A stretch of DNA of 64,000 bases from Verrucomicrobiota bacterium (GTDB taxonomy: Bacteria; Verrucomicrobiota; Verrucomicrobiia; Limisphaerales; J093): positions 248,001 through 312,000 of the forward strand of contig JADJWF010000002.1 of assembly GCA_016716505.1 (NCBI GenBank), in the 5' to 3' direction. Shown here one piece after another: positions 1-9,191 of the stretch. Both the position numbers and the translations under genes were made by a program. Position 1 is the first letter of the stretch. Each line of letters starts with the position of its first letter. The notes beneath the pieces were generated by a model. That model was not told the origin of the DNA, ran no database searches, and saw only the letters and a program-made list of their open reading frames with translations.

Positions 1-1
1 G

Positions 2-1894
2 CGGCCGGGCGAGCGGCTCGGCGAGGTGGAGATCGTCGCCCCGCGGCTCCGGGAGTTTGTCCGGCTGGCGGGCAACGCCGATCAAGGGGAGTTCGTAGAT
101 CACGTTACCCTGCAAGGATTAGCGTTCCACCACGCTGACTGGGAACTTCACCCGAACGGCAACAGCAGCACGCAGGCGGCGGTGGAGGTCCCGGCTGTCG
201 TTACTGCGAACGGTGCGCGACACTGCGCCATCGAGGGCTGTGAAATCGCGCACATTGGCACCTACGGCATCTGGTTCCGGCGCGGTTGCAAGGACGGCCG
301 CATCCAACGCAACCGGCTCTTCGACCTGGGGGCGGGCGGCATCCGCCTGGGCGAGCCGAACATGGCCCGCAGCGACGCGGCCGAGACGAGCCGGATCTGG
401 GTGGACAACAACCACCTGTTCGCCGGCGGCCGCGTGTATGCGGGTGCCGTGGGCGTCTGGCTGGCCCACAGCAGCCACAACCGGGTTTCCCACAACGACA
501 TTCACGACCTGTACTACACCGGCATCAGCGTGGGCTGGAACTGGGGCTTCGAGACCAACCGAACGCATCACAACGTCATCGAGTTCAACCACGTCCACAA
601 CCTGGTCCACGGCGTCCTCAGCGACGCGGGATTGATCTACTGCCTCGGGGTCTCGCCCGGCAGCGTCATCCGCAACAACGTGTTGCACGACATCTGGCCG
701 TACGCCACGCCCGCCTTCGGCTGGGGCATCTACCTCGATGCCAAGTGCGGGGGATACCTCGTGGAAAGCAACCTCGTGTACAACACCCGGAGCGGCGGCC
801 TCATGTTCAACAACGGCGGCCACGCCCACACCATCCGTCACAACATCTTTGCGTTGTCCGCCGAGCACGCGCTCTGGCCTTACTCAGCCGAGCAACCCAC
901 CACCTTCCGCCACAACATCGTCTATCTGACCCAGGGGGACCTGTTGATCCCGAATGGCGAATGGTCCCTCGGCGAACGCATCGCACGTGGACAGTCCATC
1001 GGCGACTGGAATGACAACCTTTACTGGCACACCGGTCAGGGCGAACGGCTGCGTTTCTACCGGCATCGCTTCGGCGAGTGGCAGCGGCTGGGTCTGGACC
1101 GCAATTCCCGCGTCGCGGATCCTTTGTTCGTCAAAGCGGCCGGGCACGATTTCCGCCTGCGGCCGGAGTCGCCCGCGTTCGAACTGGGATTCCGCGAGCC
1201 GGACCTCAGCCGCGTCGGACTTTACGGCGACGAGTCGTGGACGCGCGAGGCGAGTCACTCCCGCTGTGAAATGCGTCCGCTCCCGCCGCCGACCGCGGCG
1301 CCGCCACCATTCGAACTCGAGGATGGCTTCGAAGAGACCCGCGTCGGCGAGAAGCCCCGACGTGCGATGGTCCAGGGTGAGGAGCGCGGGGCCTCGATTC
1401 GGGTCACGGAGGAACGCGCGGCGTCCGGAAGCCGCAGCCTCAAGGTGACTGACGTCCGGGAATTGACGCCTTCGTGGCAACCTCACTTTTACTACCAGCC
1501 GAGGTGGGACAGCGGCATCGCCCGCCACAGTTTCGACTTGTGGCTCGGCCCGCGAGCGGAAGTGATCGTCGAATGGCGGGACCTTGCCACCTTTCCCCAA
1601 AACATCGGTCCCAGCCTCCGGTTCGACGCCCAAGGCGAAGTTCAGGCGGGCGGGCGGGTGTTGACCCGGGTTCCGCGGGAGCAATGGATTCGCGTGGAAA
1701 TCGAGGCCGCCCTCACGGACCCACCAGCCCGGAGTTTCCGGGTCGCGTTGGACCTCCCCGGCGGCGAACGGCGGGTCTTTTCCGACCTGCCCATCCCCGG
1801 CTCGCACTTCCAGGAATTGCACTGGCTGGGCTTCATCAGCGTCGCCGCCGCAGACGCGGTGTTCTATCTGGACAATCTGCGCTTGAGCCGCTGA
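2..1894 (+). CDS. Right-handed parallel beta-helix protein, 5' truncated by the window edge
   Basis: The reading frame is open from base 2, so the start lies upstream; the GTG at 26 is unlikely to be the true start. Residues from about 60 to 330 show repeated N/H-rich rungs (HNVIEFNHVHN, SVIRNNVLHDI, HTIRHNIFALS, TTFRHNIVYL), the pattern of pectate-lyase-like parallel beta-helix repeats found in polysaccharide lyases and secreted glycan-active proteins. Residues from about 430 onward form a separate domain of some 190 aa with aromatic and acidic beta-strand patterning, possibly a carbohydrate-binding jelly roll. No catalytic residues can be assigned by eye. The gene is followed by a convergent PTS permease gene 24 bp away, so no operon partner is visible. 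The family is a safe call; substrate and activity are unknown. Confidence 0.8.
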   Translation, partial: RPGERLGEVEIVAPRLREFVRLAGNADQGEFVDHVTLQGLAFHHADWELHPNGNSSTQAAVEVPAVVTANGARHCAIEGCEIAHIGTYGIWFRRGCKDGRIQRNRLFDLGAGGIRLGEPNMARSDAAETSRIWVDNNHLFAGGRVYAGAVGVWLAHSSHNRVSHNDIHDLYYTGISVGWNWGFETNRTHHNVIEFNHVHNLVHGVLSDAGLIYCLGVSPGSVIRNNVLHDIWPYATPAFGWGIYLDAKCGGYLVESNLVYNTRSGGLMFNNGGHAHTIRHNIFALSAEHALWPYSAEQPTTFRHNIVYLTQGDLLIPNGEWSLGERIARGQSIGDWNDNLYWHTGQGERLRFYRHRFGEWQRLGLDRNSRVADPLFVKAAGHDFRLRPESPAFELGFREPDLSRVGLYGDESWTREASHSRCEMRPLPPPTAAPPPFELEDGFEETRVGEKPRRAMVQGEERGASIRVTEERAASGSRSLKVTDVRELTPSWQPHFYYQPRWDSGIARHSFDLWLGPRAEVIVEWRDLATFPQNIGPSLRFDAQGEVQAGGRVLTRVPREQWIRVEIEAALTDPPARSFRVALDLPGGERRVFSDLPIPGSHFQELHWLGFISVAAADAVFYLDNLRLSR

Positions 1895-1917
1895 ACGCGA
1901 CGGCGGCACCAGGGGGG

Positions 1918-3180
1918 TCAACTCTCCGCCCGCCCGCCGGCCTCGGCGTTGAGGCGCTGCCGCTCCGCCACGCGGGCGAAAGGGAAATACACCAGCATGG
2001 CCAGGCCGATGGAGACCACGCCCCACACGGCCGCCCGCCAGTCCCCGCCCGTCACCAGGTAATGGCCGATGATCGGCGGCGTGGTCCACGGAACATTGAC
2101 CCACGGCTTCTGAATCCAGCCCCAGTCCATCAGCAGATACGTCCCGGCGGTGAGCAGGAGCGCGCTCAAGATGTACGGCATCATCAGCAGCGGATTCAGC
2201 ACGATGGGGAACCCAAAGAAGATTGGCTCGTTAATCTGGAATACCTGGGTGGGCAGGGACAGCCGGCTGACCTTGCGGTAGCCCGGCTCCTTTGAGTTGA
2301 GCATGATCAGCGCAAGCCCAAGCGTGGCGCCCGTGCCGCCCACATTCACGAACGTCGTGAAGAACCCGAGCGCGGTGATGTTCGGCGGCGGCAGACCGGC
2401 GCTCACGGCCTCGGCGTTGGCCGCCAGCGCCGCCAGAAAGACCGGCGCCACCAGCGCGTCCATGGCGTTGTCGCCGTTGATGCCCACCGACCAGAGCATC
2501 GTCACGCAAAAGCCGTACACCAGGATGCCCGGGAGCGTGTTCAGCGCGAACACCAACGGCTGGAACGCCGTCTGGATCGCGGCATTCACATCCACGCCGA
2601 GCCCGAAGCGGATGCCCCAAAAGACCACCACCAGCGCGAACATGGGCACCAGCGACACAAACGATTCATAGACCACCGCCGGGACGCTCGGAGGCAACTT
2701 GATGACCAGATTCCGGTCGGCGAACCACTTCTGCACGCGCACCGAGACGAGGGAGACCACCACCGCCGTGAACAGGCCGCCGGAACCAAGGCCGTCCATG
2801 TTCAGCTCGATGGCGGGCTCCTCGCCGCCGCTCAGCTTGAGTTGGAGCAGCAGGAACACCAGCGTGGCGATGGAAGCGCTGGAGAGAGGGTCCTGCCGCA
2901 GACGGTGACCAAGGTCGTATGCGATGGCGAAGCTGACGAAGACCGCCAGCAGGCCAAAGGTCGCCTTGAACGGATACTCCATCAGTTGGTGCCACGGCGC
3001 GATCAGCTTCGTCCACGCTTCGACGGGAAACTCCGCCACGACCATGAACAAGCCGCCGATGATCGTCAGCGGGACGACCGCAACCATGCCGGCGCGGATG
3101 GCCGACATGTAGGTGTTCTCGCTGATCGCGGTCAGCGGCGGCACGACGTAACGGTTGAGCAGTTCGGAGGCGCGGGTCAT
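1918..3180 (-). CDS. PTS sugar transporter subunit IIC, lactose/cellobiose (CelB) family
   Basis: A 420-aa polytopic membrane protein with about ten hydrophobic segments. The N-terminus (RYVVPPLTAISENTYMSAIR) and the NEPIFFGFPIVLNP motif near residue 320 are hallmarks of the lactose/cellobiose-type EIIC, which translocates a sugar for phosphorylation by IIB. The length is normal for the family. No IIA, IIB, HPr or EI gene is present in the 64 kb, so its phosphoryl donors must be elsewhere, or it acts as a stand-alone sugar permease. It lies 33 bp downstream of the GNAT gene on the same strand and may be co-transcribed with it. The substrate cannot be inferred from sequence alone. Confidence 0.88.
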   Translation of the reverse strand: MTRASELLNRYVVPPLTAISENTYMSAIRAGMVAVVPLTIIGGLFMVVAEFPVEAWTKLIAPWHQLMEYPFKATFGLLAVFVSFAIAYDLGHRLRQDPLSSASIATLVFLLLQLKLSGGEEPAIELNMDGLGSGGLFTAVVVSLVSVRVQKWFADRNLVIKLPPSVPAVVYESFVSLVPMFALVVVFWGIRFGLGVDVNAAIQTAFQPLVFALNTLPGILVYGFCVTMLWSVGINGDNAMDALVAPVFLAALAANAEAVSAGLPPPNITALGFFTTFVNVGGTGATLGLALIMLNSKEPGYRKVSRLSLPTQVFQINEPIFFGFPIVLNPLLMMPYILSALLLTAGTYLLMDWGWIQKPWVNVPWTTPPIIGHYLVTGGDWRAAVWGVVSIGLAMLVYFPFARVAERQRLNAEAGGRAES

Positions 3181-3213
3181 GGCAGCGGAGGAATCGAACC
3201 GGGTGATGGACGG

Positions 3214-3837
3214 CTACAGCGGCTTGCCCATGTACACACACCCCTCCGCGCCGGTGCCCACGCGGATGAGTTCCTTGAAACCGAGCCGCTGATAGAAGCC
3301 CAGGGCGGGAGTGTTCAAAAGACTGACACCGAGATGCGCCCCCGGCGATCCGCGCTGACGCAACTTGTCCATGACCTCCTCGAGCATTCGCCGGCCAAAG
3401 CCCCGGCCCTGTGCCCGCGGCAACAGGTCAATGTGCAGGTGCGACGGATAGGCCGCGTAAGGTTCCGGGCAAAAGTAATCCGGGTGGTGGTACCAGTGGT
3501 GAACCTGTTGGACCCGGGTCCACTGCCGGGGGTCCCCGTCAGGCTCGGGGAATTGAGCACACAAACGGGGACGCCATTCGGCCTCGTATCGCGCGTAGAA
3601 GGCTCGCGAGTCAAACGCGCCGAGCGCGTAGCCGCAGATTCCCGCGTCATCCTCAAGGATCAGACTCAACTCCGGTTCGAAGGCGAGGTAGGGCCCCACA
3701 AAAATCCGGCCGAGCGCGTCCGGGTCCTCGCGGTAAAAGGGTTCGCCGTCCTGACCGTAGTTGCCGGTTTTCAGGCACACGTAATAGGCACCCGCCTGGT
3801 CCTCCGGCCGGGCTGGTCGAATGCGAAAGTTGCTCAT
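3214..3837 (-). CDS. GNAT family N-acetyltransferase
   Basis: The start ATG at 3837 gives MSNFRIRPARPEDQ, the usual first beta-strand and helix of the GNAT fold; an in-frame ATG further upstream would add 11 unlikely residues. The sequence IFVGPYLAFEPELSLILEDD and GYALGAFDSRAFY resembles the acetyltransferase-like domain found at the C-terminus of metazoan O-GlcNAcase and in stand-alone bacterial relatives. The acetyl-CoA pyrophosphate loop is visible as LLPRAQGRGFGRRML (pattern Q/R-x-x-G-x-G/A), followed by LGVSLLNTPALGFYQRLGF, the typical C-terminal GNAT motif. Length 207 aa. The acceptor substrate is unknown. It sits between nusB and the PTS permease on the same strand, with no functional hint from that context. 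Confidence 0.85.
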   Translation of the reverse strand: MSNFRIRPARPEDQAGAYYVCLKTGNYGQDGEPFYREDPDALGRIFVGPYLAFEPELSLILEDDAGICGYALGAFDSRAFYARYEAEWRPRLCAQFPEPDGDPRQWTRVQQVHHWYHHPDYFCPEPYAAYPSHLHIDLLPRAQGRGFGRRMLEEVMDKLRQRGSPGAHLGVSLLNTPALGFYQRLGFKELIRVGTGAEGCVYMGKPL

Positions 3838-3883
3838 GGCTGGGGGCTGCATGTGGCTCGAGGGGCGCAAACAGAAGGTCCAG

Positions 3884-4390
3884 TCAACGCGTGATCCCGG
3901 CCCCGCGCCCCAGAACGGGCAGCTCGGTGCGCACCCGGTCGAGGATACCGTTCACGAACTTGCCGCTGTCCTCCGTCGAGTACTTTTTGGCAATCTCAAT
4001 CGCCTCGTTGATGCTGACCACGGGCGGGATGTCTTCGCGATGCAGCATCTCGTAAACTGCCAGCCGCAGAATGTTCCGGTCCACGGTGGCCATCCGGCGA
4101 AGGTCCCAGTTCTTGGCAAACTTCTGGATGAGGCCGTCCACCTCCGCGCGGTGTTCCACGGTTCCCTTGATCAGGGGATCAGCAAACAGGCGAACCGCCA
4201 GTTCGTCCGCCGTGGGTTCGCTGCCAGGCGGGCTGGTTTTTCGCGCCGCGTCGTCGTCCTCGCTCTCGGAACCTCCCGGCCTTGAATTCCAAAAAGTGTT
4301 CAACGCCGCCTCGAGGTCTTCGGGCGGGTTGAGGTCCAATTGAAAGAGGAACTGCACCGCGCGCTCGCGGGCCTCTCGACGCATACCCAT
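3884..4390 (-). CDS. nusB: Transcription antitermination factor NusB
   Basis: NusB binds boxA RNA with NusE (S10) and helps assemble the rRNA antitermination complex. The protein opens with REARERAVQFLFQLD, the standard first helix of NusB, and ends with the diagnostic stretch RMATVDRNILRLAVYEML followed by SINEAIEIAKKYSTEDSGKF and VNGILDRV. At 168 aa it is longer than the usual 130-150 aa because of an acidic, low-complexity insertion at about residues 35-60 (SESEDDDAARKTSPPGSEP), which should be a surface loop. The ATG at 4390 is followed by a second ATG two codons later; either could be used. Confidence 0.95.
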   Translation of the reverse strand: MGMRREARERAVQFLFQLDLNPPEDLEAALNTFWNSRPGGSESEDDDAARKTSPPGSEPTADELAVRLFADPLIKGTVEHRAEVDGLIQKFAKNWDLRRMATVDRNILRLAVYEMLHREDIPPVVSINEAIEIAKKYSTEDSGKFVNGILDRVRTELPVLGRGAGITR

Positions 4391-4427
4391 GCGGGAAGCA
4401 TGGGAACGAGCGGGGAACGGGCAATTA

Positions 4428-4468
4428 AAAACGCCCCAACCGCCGCCGTCTTTCCCGCTCGGTGGCGG
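4428..4468 (-). terminator. Probable rho-independent terminator after the C45 hydrolase gene
   Basis: Read on the minus strand, CCGCCACCG (4468-4460) pairs with CGGCGGCGG (4448-4440) with one mismatch, followed shortly by GGGGCGTTTTT. It lies 30-70 bp after the stop of the C45 gene and before nusB. The gap between stem and T-run makes it imperfect. Confidence 0.4.
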
Positions 4469-4497
4469 CCGGGGACCTCCGCCCGCGATTGCGCCCG

Positions 4498-6447
4498 CTA
4501 ACGCTGCGGCAGGGCGGCTGGAATCACCGCTGAAACGGCCGGCTCGGGCTGACGCTTCAGCAAGTCGCCCAGGTTGTAGTGGGTGTAGCGGGTGTGTGAA
4601 GCGACGTTCTGGCTGTCCGCATTCGCGACCCAGAGGTCCAGAGTCTCCGGCGCAAACAGCACCGAATGGATGTTGGAGTTCATCGCCACGGGCAGTTCCA
4701 TCAAGCCCCGGGCGCTTTCGGCGTTGAGCTTGCCGTGCTGGGTTTTCACCCGCTCCGCCAGTTTCTCGTAGCGGTTGCCGGCGCTCATCAGGACCGCGCC
4801 GGGAATCGCGTGCGGGAGTTGCGGATGGGTCTCGCCGGGCTTCACGACCTCGAAGCGGGTGGGCGTCGCCGCGATGCCCACCGCCTGGCGGCTGTTGCCG
4901 TCGGCGATGACGTAGTAGTACTCACAGGTGCGCGGACCGCGGCGCATGATTTCGACGGCCTCTTCGAGGGAGTCTGCCTTTTCCATCACTTCGCGAACGA
5001 GTTGGGCCATGGGCTTACCGTCCCAGTTCCCTTCGCCGCGCCCGCCCATTTCCCCGATGGAGATGCGCTTCTCGTTCATCGCCGTGACCGAGCCGACAAA
5101 TCCGGCGTAGCTGACGTTGACCCACGCGTGTCCGTAGCTGGGCTGGTGGACAATCACGACCGCGTTGGGCTCCAGGCCCACGCCTTTGAGGTAGTCGAGG
5201 ATCCGGCCGTGATACAGCCGGCCGTCCACCGTGGCGGGACCAGCCACCGCAAAACCGCTGCAGTGGAACAGTTCCGGGAAGAAGTTGGCCAACCGCACTT
5301 CTTCACGCTCCAAACCGGCGGCGTCGGCGATGGCATCCATCTCCTCCAAGTAGCGCGGGTCCATGAAAGGCATCAATCGCCGCTGCGCTTCCTGAATCTC
5401 ACCAAAGAACCAGCGACCCTTTTCGAAGGAGCTTCCCACGCCAACGCCGTACACGATCTTGTCCACGAGATCGCGCACCTGGCGGCGCAGGAGCACCCCG
5501 TGCTGCCGGCCCATCTCCGTGGGCGTGCCCTTCAGATACAGGACGCGCGTGCCGTCCTGGTCCTCCAACCAGCCGGCTCCCTCACGGGCGAGCACCTTCC
5601 GCGCGCCGGTGGCGGGACCGAGGGTCGGAGTCTGTTGGTTCACCAGCGACCAAGCCGCGGGCAGAAGCCGGCTAATCTGGGACAGCGCCACCGTTTCGAT
5701 TTTGGCCTCGGCCGGCGCCGATAACTTCCACGTCTCAGCCGGCAACGGCCCGGCGAGGTTGAGTCCCGTCAACTCGACCGTCAGGCGCTTGCCACCGCCA
5801 TCGTCCACTTTGAGGCGGGCGGGCAGAGCGTCGTTTTCGCGAATCCACGCGGTCAGTTCCACCTTCGGCAGCTTGAGCAGTTCCATCGCCTGCGGTTGCG
5901 GCTTGGCACGGACGACCTTGCAAGCGACGCCCTCCACCGCCTCGGGGGCGAGGAACTCCGCTTGGAGGAGAAATGGCAACGCGAGTACTTGCTCGCGCGA
6001 AACCGGCAACTTGATCGGCGGCAAACGGGTTCCGTCCGGCTCATTCGGGCGTGTCACGTATCGGGGCACGTCGGCGGAACCTATCACGCCAAACTGCTTC
6101 CTGGGCGCGAGCACCCACAACTGCTGCCCGTCGCGGCCGATTTCGAGGGCGCGTCCTTCGATTTCGGCGCCGAGCCGGAAGTGCTCTGGCGCTTGCAAGG
6201 CAAAGGAGGCCGTCCGGCCCGCGAGCCCCTTGCCAAGCCCCTCAGCTTCGAGCACGCGCAAGGTTCCCGAGACGCTTCGGACCGGCGCGCCGGCGGGCGG
6301 CTCGAAGAGGCTGGTCAACTGACCGATGGCTTTCCCCAGCAGAGCCTGCGGCGTTTCGGCGACCGGGGGCTGCTGGGATTGAAGCGCCAACGCGAGAAAC
6401 AGACTGGCGAGGAAGGCGTCGGTGCGGCTCAGAGATGGTTTTTGCAT
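4498..6447 (-). CDS. Exported C45-family (acyl-CoA:6-APA acyltransferase-like) hydrolase with an N-terminal LolA-like domain
   Basis: The start at 6447 gives a 649-aa product with a signal-like N-terminus (MQKPSLSRTDAFLASLFLAL). Residues of about 30-270 resemble an outer-membrane lipoprotein-sorting (LolA/DUF2092-like) beta-barrel: FALQAPEHFRLGAEIEGR, VELTAWIRENDALPARLKVD. From about residue 320 the protein matches the C45 autoprocessing N-terminal-nucleophile hydrolases: LKGTPTEMGRQHG, then FFPELFHCSGFAV with Cys396 as the likely nucleophile exposed by self-cleavage, RLYHGRILDY, and NEKRISIGEMGGRGEG. Family members hydrolyse or transfer amide-linked acyl groups, so the substrate cannot be named. 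The fusion of a lipid- or lipoprotein-binding fold to a C45 enzyme suggests a periplasmic acyl-amide substrate; that is inference. Confidence 0.8.
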   Translation of the reverse strand: MQKPSLSRTDAFLASLFLALALQSQQPPVAETPQALLGKAIGQLTSLFEPPAGAPVRSVSGTLRVLEAEGLGKGLAGRTASFALQAPEHFRLGAEIEGRALEIGRDGQQLWVLAPRKQFGVIGSADVPRYVTRPNEPDGTRLPPIKLPVSREQVLALPFLLQAEFLAPEAVEGVACKVVRAKPQPQAMELLKLPKVELTAWIRENDALPARLKVDDGGGKRLTVELTGLNLAGPLPAETWKLSAPAEAKIETVALSQISRLLPAAWSLVNQQTPTLGPATGARKVLAREGAGWLEDQDGTRVLYLKGTPTEMGRQHGVLLRRQVRDLVDKIVYGVGVGSSFEKGRWFFGEIQEAQRRLMPFMDPRYLEEMDAIADAAGLEREEVRLANFFPELFHCSGFAVAGPATVDGRLYHGRILDYLKGVGLEPNAVVIVHQPSYGHAWVNVSYAGFVGSVTAMNEKRISIGEMGGRGEGNWDGKPMAQLVREVMEKADSLEEAVEIMRRGPRTCEYYYVIADGNSRQAVGIAATPTRFEVVKPGETHPQLPHAIPGAVLMSAGNRYEKLAERVKTQHGKLNAESARGLMELPVAMNSNIHSVLFAPETLDLWVANADSQNVASHTRYTHYNLGDLLKRQPEPAVSAVIPAALPQR

Positions 6448-6512
6448 GTGACGAAGTGCGTGGAGACTAGCCGAGGAAAGCCGCCGCGCAACTTCCCCGG
6501 GATCGCTGCCTC

Positions 6513-7322
6513 TCACTTCACAGAGTCCAGCAGCGTTTTCACGGCCACCACCAGCGCTTCGACGCGTACGGGTAGGGGGTAATCGGACGGCGCTTCGAGG
6601 GTGTAACTGAGACGGGTGTGATCGCTGATCAGATGGAACGCCTCCGGCCAGTCCGGCCGGCCCACAAGGTCAATTTGCGGCCGAATGATGCCGCCTGCTG
6701 CGGGCCGCCCTTCGATCACCGGAGAGCGATCTATCGGGCAGACCGCCTCGACCGCCGCGATCACTTGCGACGACGCCGACGGCCGGCCCTCGGGATTGAC
6801 TTCGTAGAGGTAGAAGCCGCTTGCCTCCCAGTCTTCGTGAAGGCAGATGGTCAGATCGAATTGCCCCTGCCGCGATAACCACGCCACATGGCTCTGAACT
6901 TCCGGCGACCGCGGCTGGCGGTAGTCCCGATTGAGGTCCACCCCGGCGGCATTCTCGCGCTGGTTGAGCGGAAAACCGGTCGGATTCAGGCAAGGGCAAA
7001 CCCACAGCTCAGCGTCGTCGGGCCAGGCGCTCTCGATCAGCAGTCGGCGGAGGGCGAGCGGCCCCGCCGGCTCGTCGCCGTGAATGCCGGCGGAGAGGTA
7101 AATGCGGCGCCGACTTGGGGTTACCTCGGGAGCAGCTTCGGCGGAAAGCGCTCCACTCCGACCACCTCGATGGAACGCGATGATGGGAGGGGACACCGCA
7201 GAGGAAATTACTTCGGCGCTCCAACCCGACCGGGCTGCCGCCGTTTGGCAGTCGGCGAGAACCGCGCGGATGTCAATGGCTTCGCCGCAGTAGCGACCGT
7301 GGTTTCGACCCAACCTGCGCAT
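6513..7322 (-). CDS. M14-family zinc carboxypeptidase (murein peptide amidase / succinylglutamate desuccinylase type)
   Basis: Zinc ligands and neighbours are visible: YLSAGIHGDEPAGPLALRR supplies the HxxE pair, NPTGFPLNQRENAAGVDLNRDY is the conserved substrate-binding stretch, and DLTICLHEDWEASGFYLYEV carries the third ligand His. The catalytic Glu is probably in YTLEAPSDYPLP near the C-terminus. This small single-domain form (about 270 aa) cleaves peptide or amide bonds, for instance in murein tripeptides, but the substrate is not fixed by sequence. The start at 7322 (MRRLGRNHGRYCGEAIDI) matches where the family begins; an upstream ATG at 7388 would add 22 Gly/Pro/Arg-rich residues and abut the aspS stop. 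No signal peptide is seen, so the protein is probably cytoplasmic. Confidence 0.82.
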   Translation of the reverse strand: MRRLGRNHGRYCGEAIDIRAVLADCQTAAARSGWSAEVISSAVSPPIIAFHRGGRSGALSAEAAPEVTPSRRRIYLSAGIHGDEPAGPLALRRLLIESAWPDDAELWVCPCLNPTGFPLNQRENAAGVDLNRDYRQPRSPEVQSHVAWLSRQGQFDLTICLHEDWEASGFYLYEVNPEGRPSASSQVIAAVEAVCPIDRSPVIEGRPAAGGIIRPQIDLVGRPDWPEAFHLISDHTRLSYTLEAPSDYPLPVRVEALVVAVKTLLDSVK

Positions 7323-7391
7323 CGGCCCAGCCGCACGCGGCCCCATCCGTCCGCCGCCCCCTTTCGGATGGCGGTCGGGCCGTGTCACTCC

Positions 7392-9191
7392 TCACTCCTT
7401 CTTGGCCGCCCGCAGTTCGAGGTACAACTCCTTCAACTGGCGGGCGCTGACTTCGCCAGGGGCCTCAGCCATGAGGTCGGTTCCCTTGGCGGTCTTGGGA
7501 AAGGCGATCACGTCGCGGATGCTGGAGGTGCCGCAGAGCATGGCCACCATTCGATCGAATCCCAGTGCGATGCCTCCGTGCGGCGGCGCGCCATAGCGGA
7601 ACGCCTCCAGCATGTAACCGAAGCGCGCCTTGGCGACGTCGGGAGGGATCTGTAACACGTCTTCGAACACCGTCTTTTGCACGTCCGGCTGATGAATGCG
7701 GATCGAGCCGCCCCCCAACTCCACGCCGTTGACCACCACGTCGTAATGCTGGCCGCGGACCTTCTTGGGATCGGTCAGCAGCAGCGGGATGTCTTCGGGG
7801 ACCGGCGCCGTGAAGGGATGGTGGCTGGAGTACCAGCGATTATTCTCCTTGTCGAAGCTCAGCAGCGGGAAATCCACCACCCACAGGAAGTCGAACCGCT
7901 TGGGATTAATGCTCAGTTTGCCCTGCGCTCGCAGCGCCTCGGCGGCGTAGAGCCGGATGCGGCCAAGAATCTCGCATGCGGGCAGCCATTCCCCGGCGGC
8001 GAAGAGGATCAGGTCGCCCTCTTCGATCTGGAGCTTCCTGCGGAGCGCATCCTTTTCGGCCTCCGTGAAGAATTTGACCATCGGCGCTTTCCACTCGCCA
8101 CCTTCCACCTTGATGAACGCCAGCCCCTTGCTGCCGCCGTCCTTGGCGATCTGGGTCATCGCATCCATTTGCCCCTGGGTCACGCCGGCGAACCCCTTCG
8201 CGTTGATCGCTTTGACCACCCCACCGGCGGCGACGGCGCCACCGAACACCTTGAAGGCGCTGCCCCGGAATTCCTCGGTGAAGTCCACCAGTTCGAGTCC
8301 GAACCGCGTGTCCGGCTTGTCTATGCCGAAGCGGTTGAGCGCCTCGACGAACGGCATTCGCGGGAACGGCGTCGGCAGTTCCACGTCCAGCGCGGTCCGC
8401 CAGATCCGCTTCAGCAAGCCTTCAATGGTGGCGTAGATGTCCTCGCGATCAATGAATGACATCTCGACGTCAATCTGCGTGAACTCGGGCTGGCGGTCGG
8501 CGCGTAGATCTTCGTCGCGGAAGCACTTGGCGAGCTGGTAGTAGCGCTCGACGCCGGCCACCATGAGGATCTGCTTGAACTGCTGCGGCGACTGCGGCAG
8601 GGCGTAAAACAAACCGGGGTTGGAGCGACACGGCACCAGGAATTCACGCGCGCCCTCCGGCGTGGACTTGAACAGCATGGGCGTCTCGACCTCGAGAAAG
8701 CCGTTCTCGTCGAAGTACTGGCGCGTCGCGGCGGCCACCTTGCTCCGGAGCCGGAGATTGCGCGCCATCTCCGGCCGGCGCAGGTCCAGGTAACGATACT
8801 TGAGCCGCGTCTCTTCGTTCACCTTGGCCGCCGAGTCCGGATCGTCAATCTGGAAGGGCAACGGATCGGCGAGATTCAGCACCTCAAGGGCGCGGACCAT
8901 GACTTCCACCTGCCCGGTTTCGATCTTGGGGTTGTCCGTGCCCGCCGGACGACGCCGGACTGAGCCGGTCACTCGGACAACGCTCTCGCTGCGCAGCGCG
9001 GCGGCCTGGGCAAAAACCTCCGCCGGCAGATCGGACGGATCGAACACCGTTTGCGTCCTACCCTCGCGGTCGCGCACATCCAGGAAGATGACGCCGCCCA
9101 AGTCGCGCCGGGAATGGACCCAGCCACAAAGGGTGACCGTTTGCCCGATGTGCTCGGGACGCAGTTCGTTGCAATGGTGTGTGCGCTTCAT
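7392..9191 (-). CDS. aspS: Aspartate--tRNA ligase
   Basis: A class II aminoacyl-tRNA synthetase charging tRNA-Asp (or both tRNA-Asp and tRNA-Asn in organisms using the amidation pathway). Length 599 aa, standard for the bacterial type. An N-terminal OB fold (GQTVTLCGWVHSRRDLGGVIFLDVRDREG) is followed by motif 1, motif 2 (CFRDEDLRADRQPEFTQIDV), the bacterial GAD insertion and motif 3 (GIALGFDRMVAML). The N-terminus MKRTHHCNELRPEHIG is typical. The gene is followed after a few bases by the M14 peptidase gene. Discriminating versus non-discriminating specificity cannot be decided here. Confidence 0.97.
   Translation of the reverse strand: MKRTHHCNELRPEHIGQTVTLCGWVHSRRDLGGVIFLDVRDREGRTQTVFDPSDLPAEVFAQAAALRSESVVRVTGSVRRRPAGTDNPKIETGQVEVMVRALEVLNLADPLPFQIDDPDSAAKVNEETRLKYRYLDLRRPEMARNLRLRSKVAAATRQYFDENGFLEVETPMLFKSTPEGAREFLVPCRSNPGLFYALPQSPQQFKQILMVAGVERYYQLAKCFRDEDLRADRQPEFTQIDVEMSFIDREDIYATIEGLLKRIWRTALDVELPTPFPRMPFVEALNRFGIDKPDTRFGLELVDFTEEFRGSAFKVFGGAVAAGGVVKAINAKGFAGVTQGQMDAMTQIAKDGGSKGLAFIKVEGGEWKAPMVKFFTEAEKDALRRKLQIEEGDLILFAAGEWLPACEILGRIRLYAAEALRAQGKLSINPKRFDFLWVVDFPLLSFDKENNRWYSSHHPFTAPVPEDIPLLLTDPKKVRGQHYDVVVNGVELGGGSIRIHQPDVQKTVFEDVLQIPPDVAKARFGYMLEAFRYGAPPHGGIALGFDRMVAMLCGTSSIRDVIAFPKTAKGTDLMAEAPGEVSARQLKELYLELRAAKKE

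Noticed and set aside
3181..3213. Text resembling the 3' half of a tRNA (ATCGAACC) on the complementary strand
   Set aside because: The five-base T-stem does not pair and no anticodon arm exists; it is a chance match in the gap between two genes.
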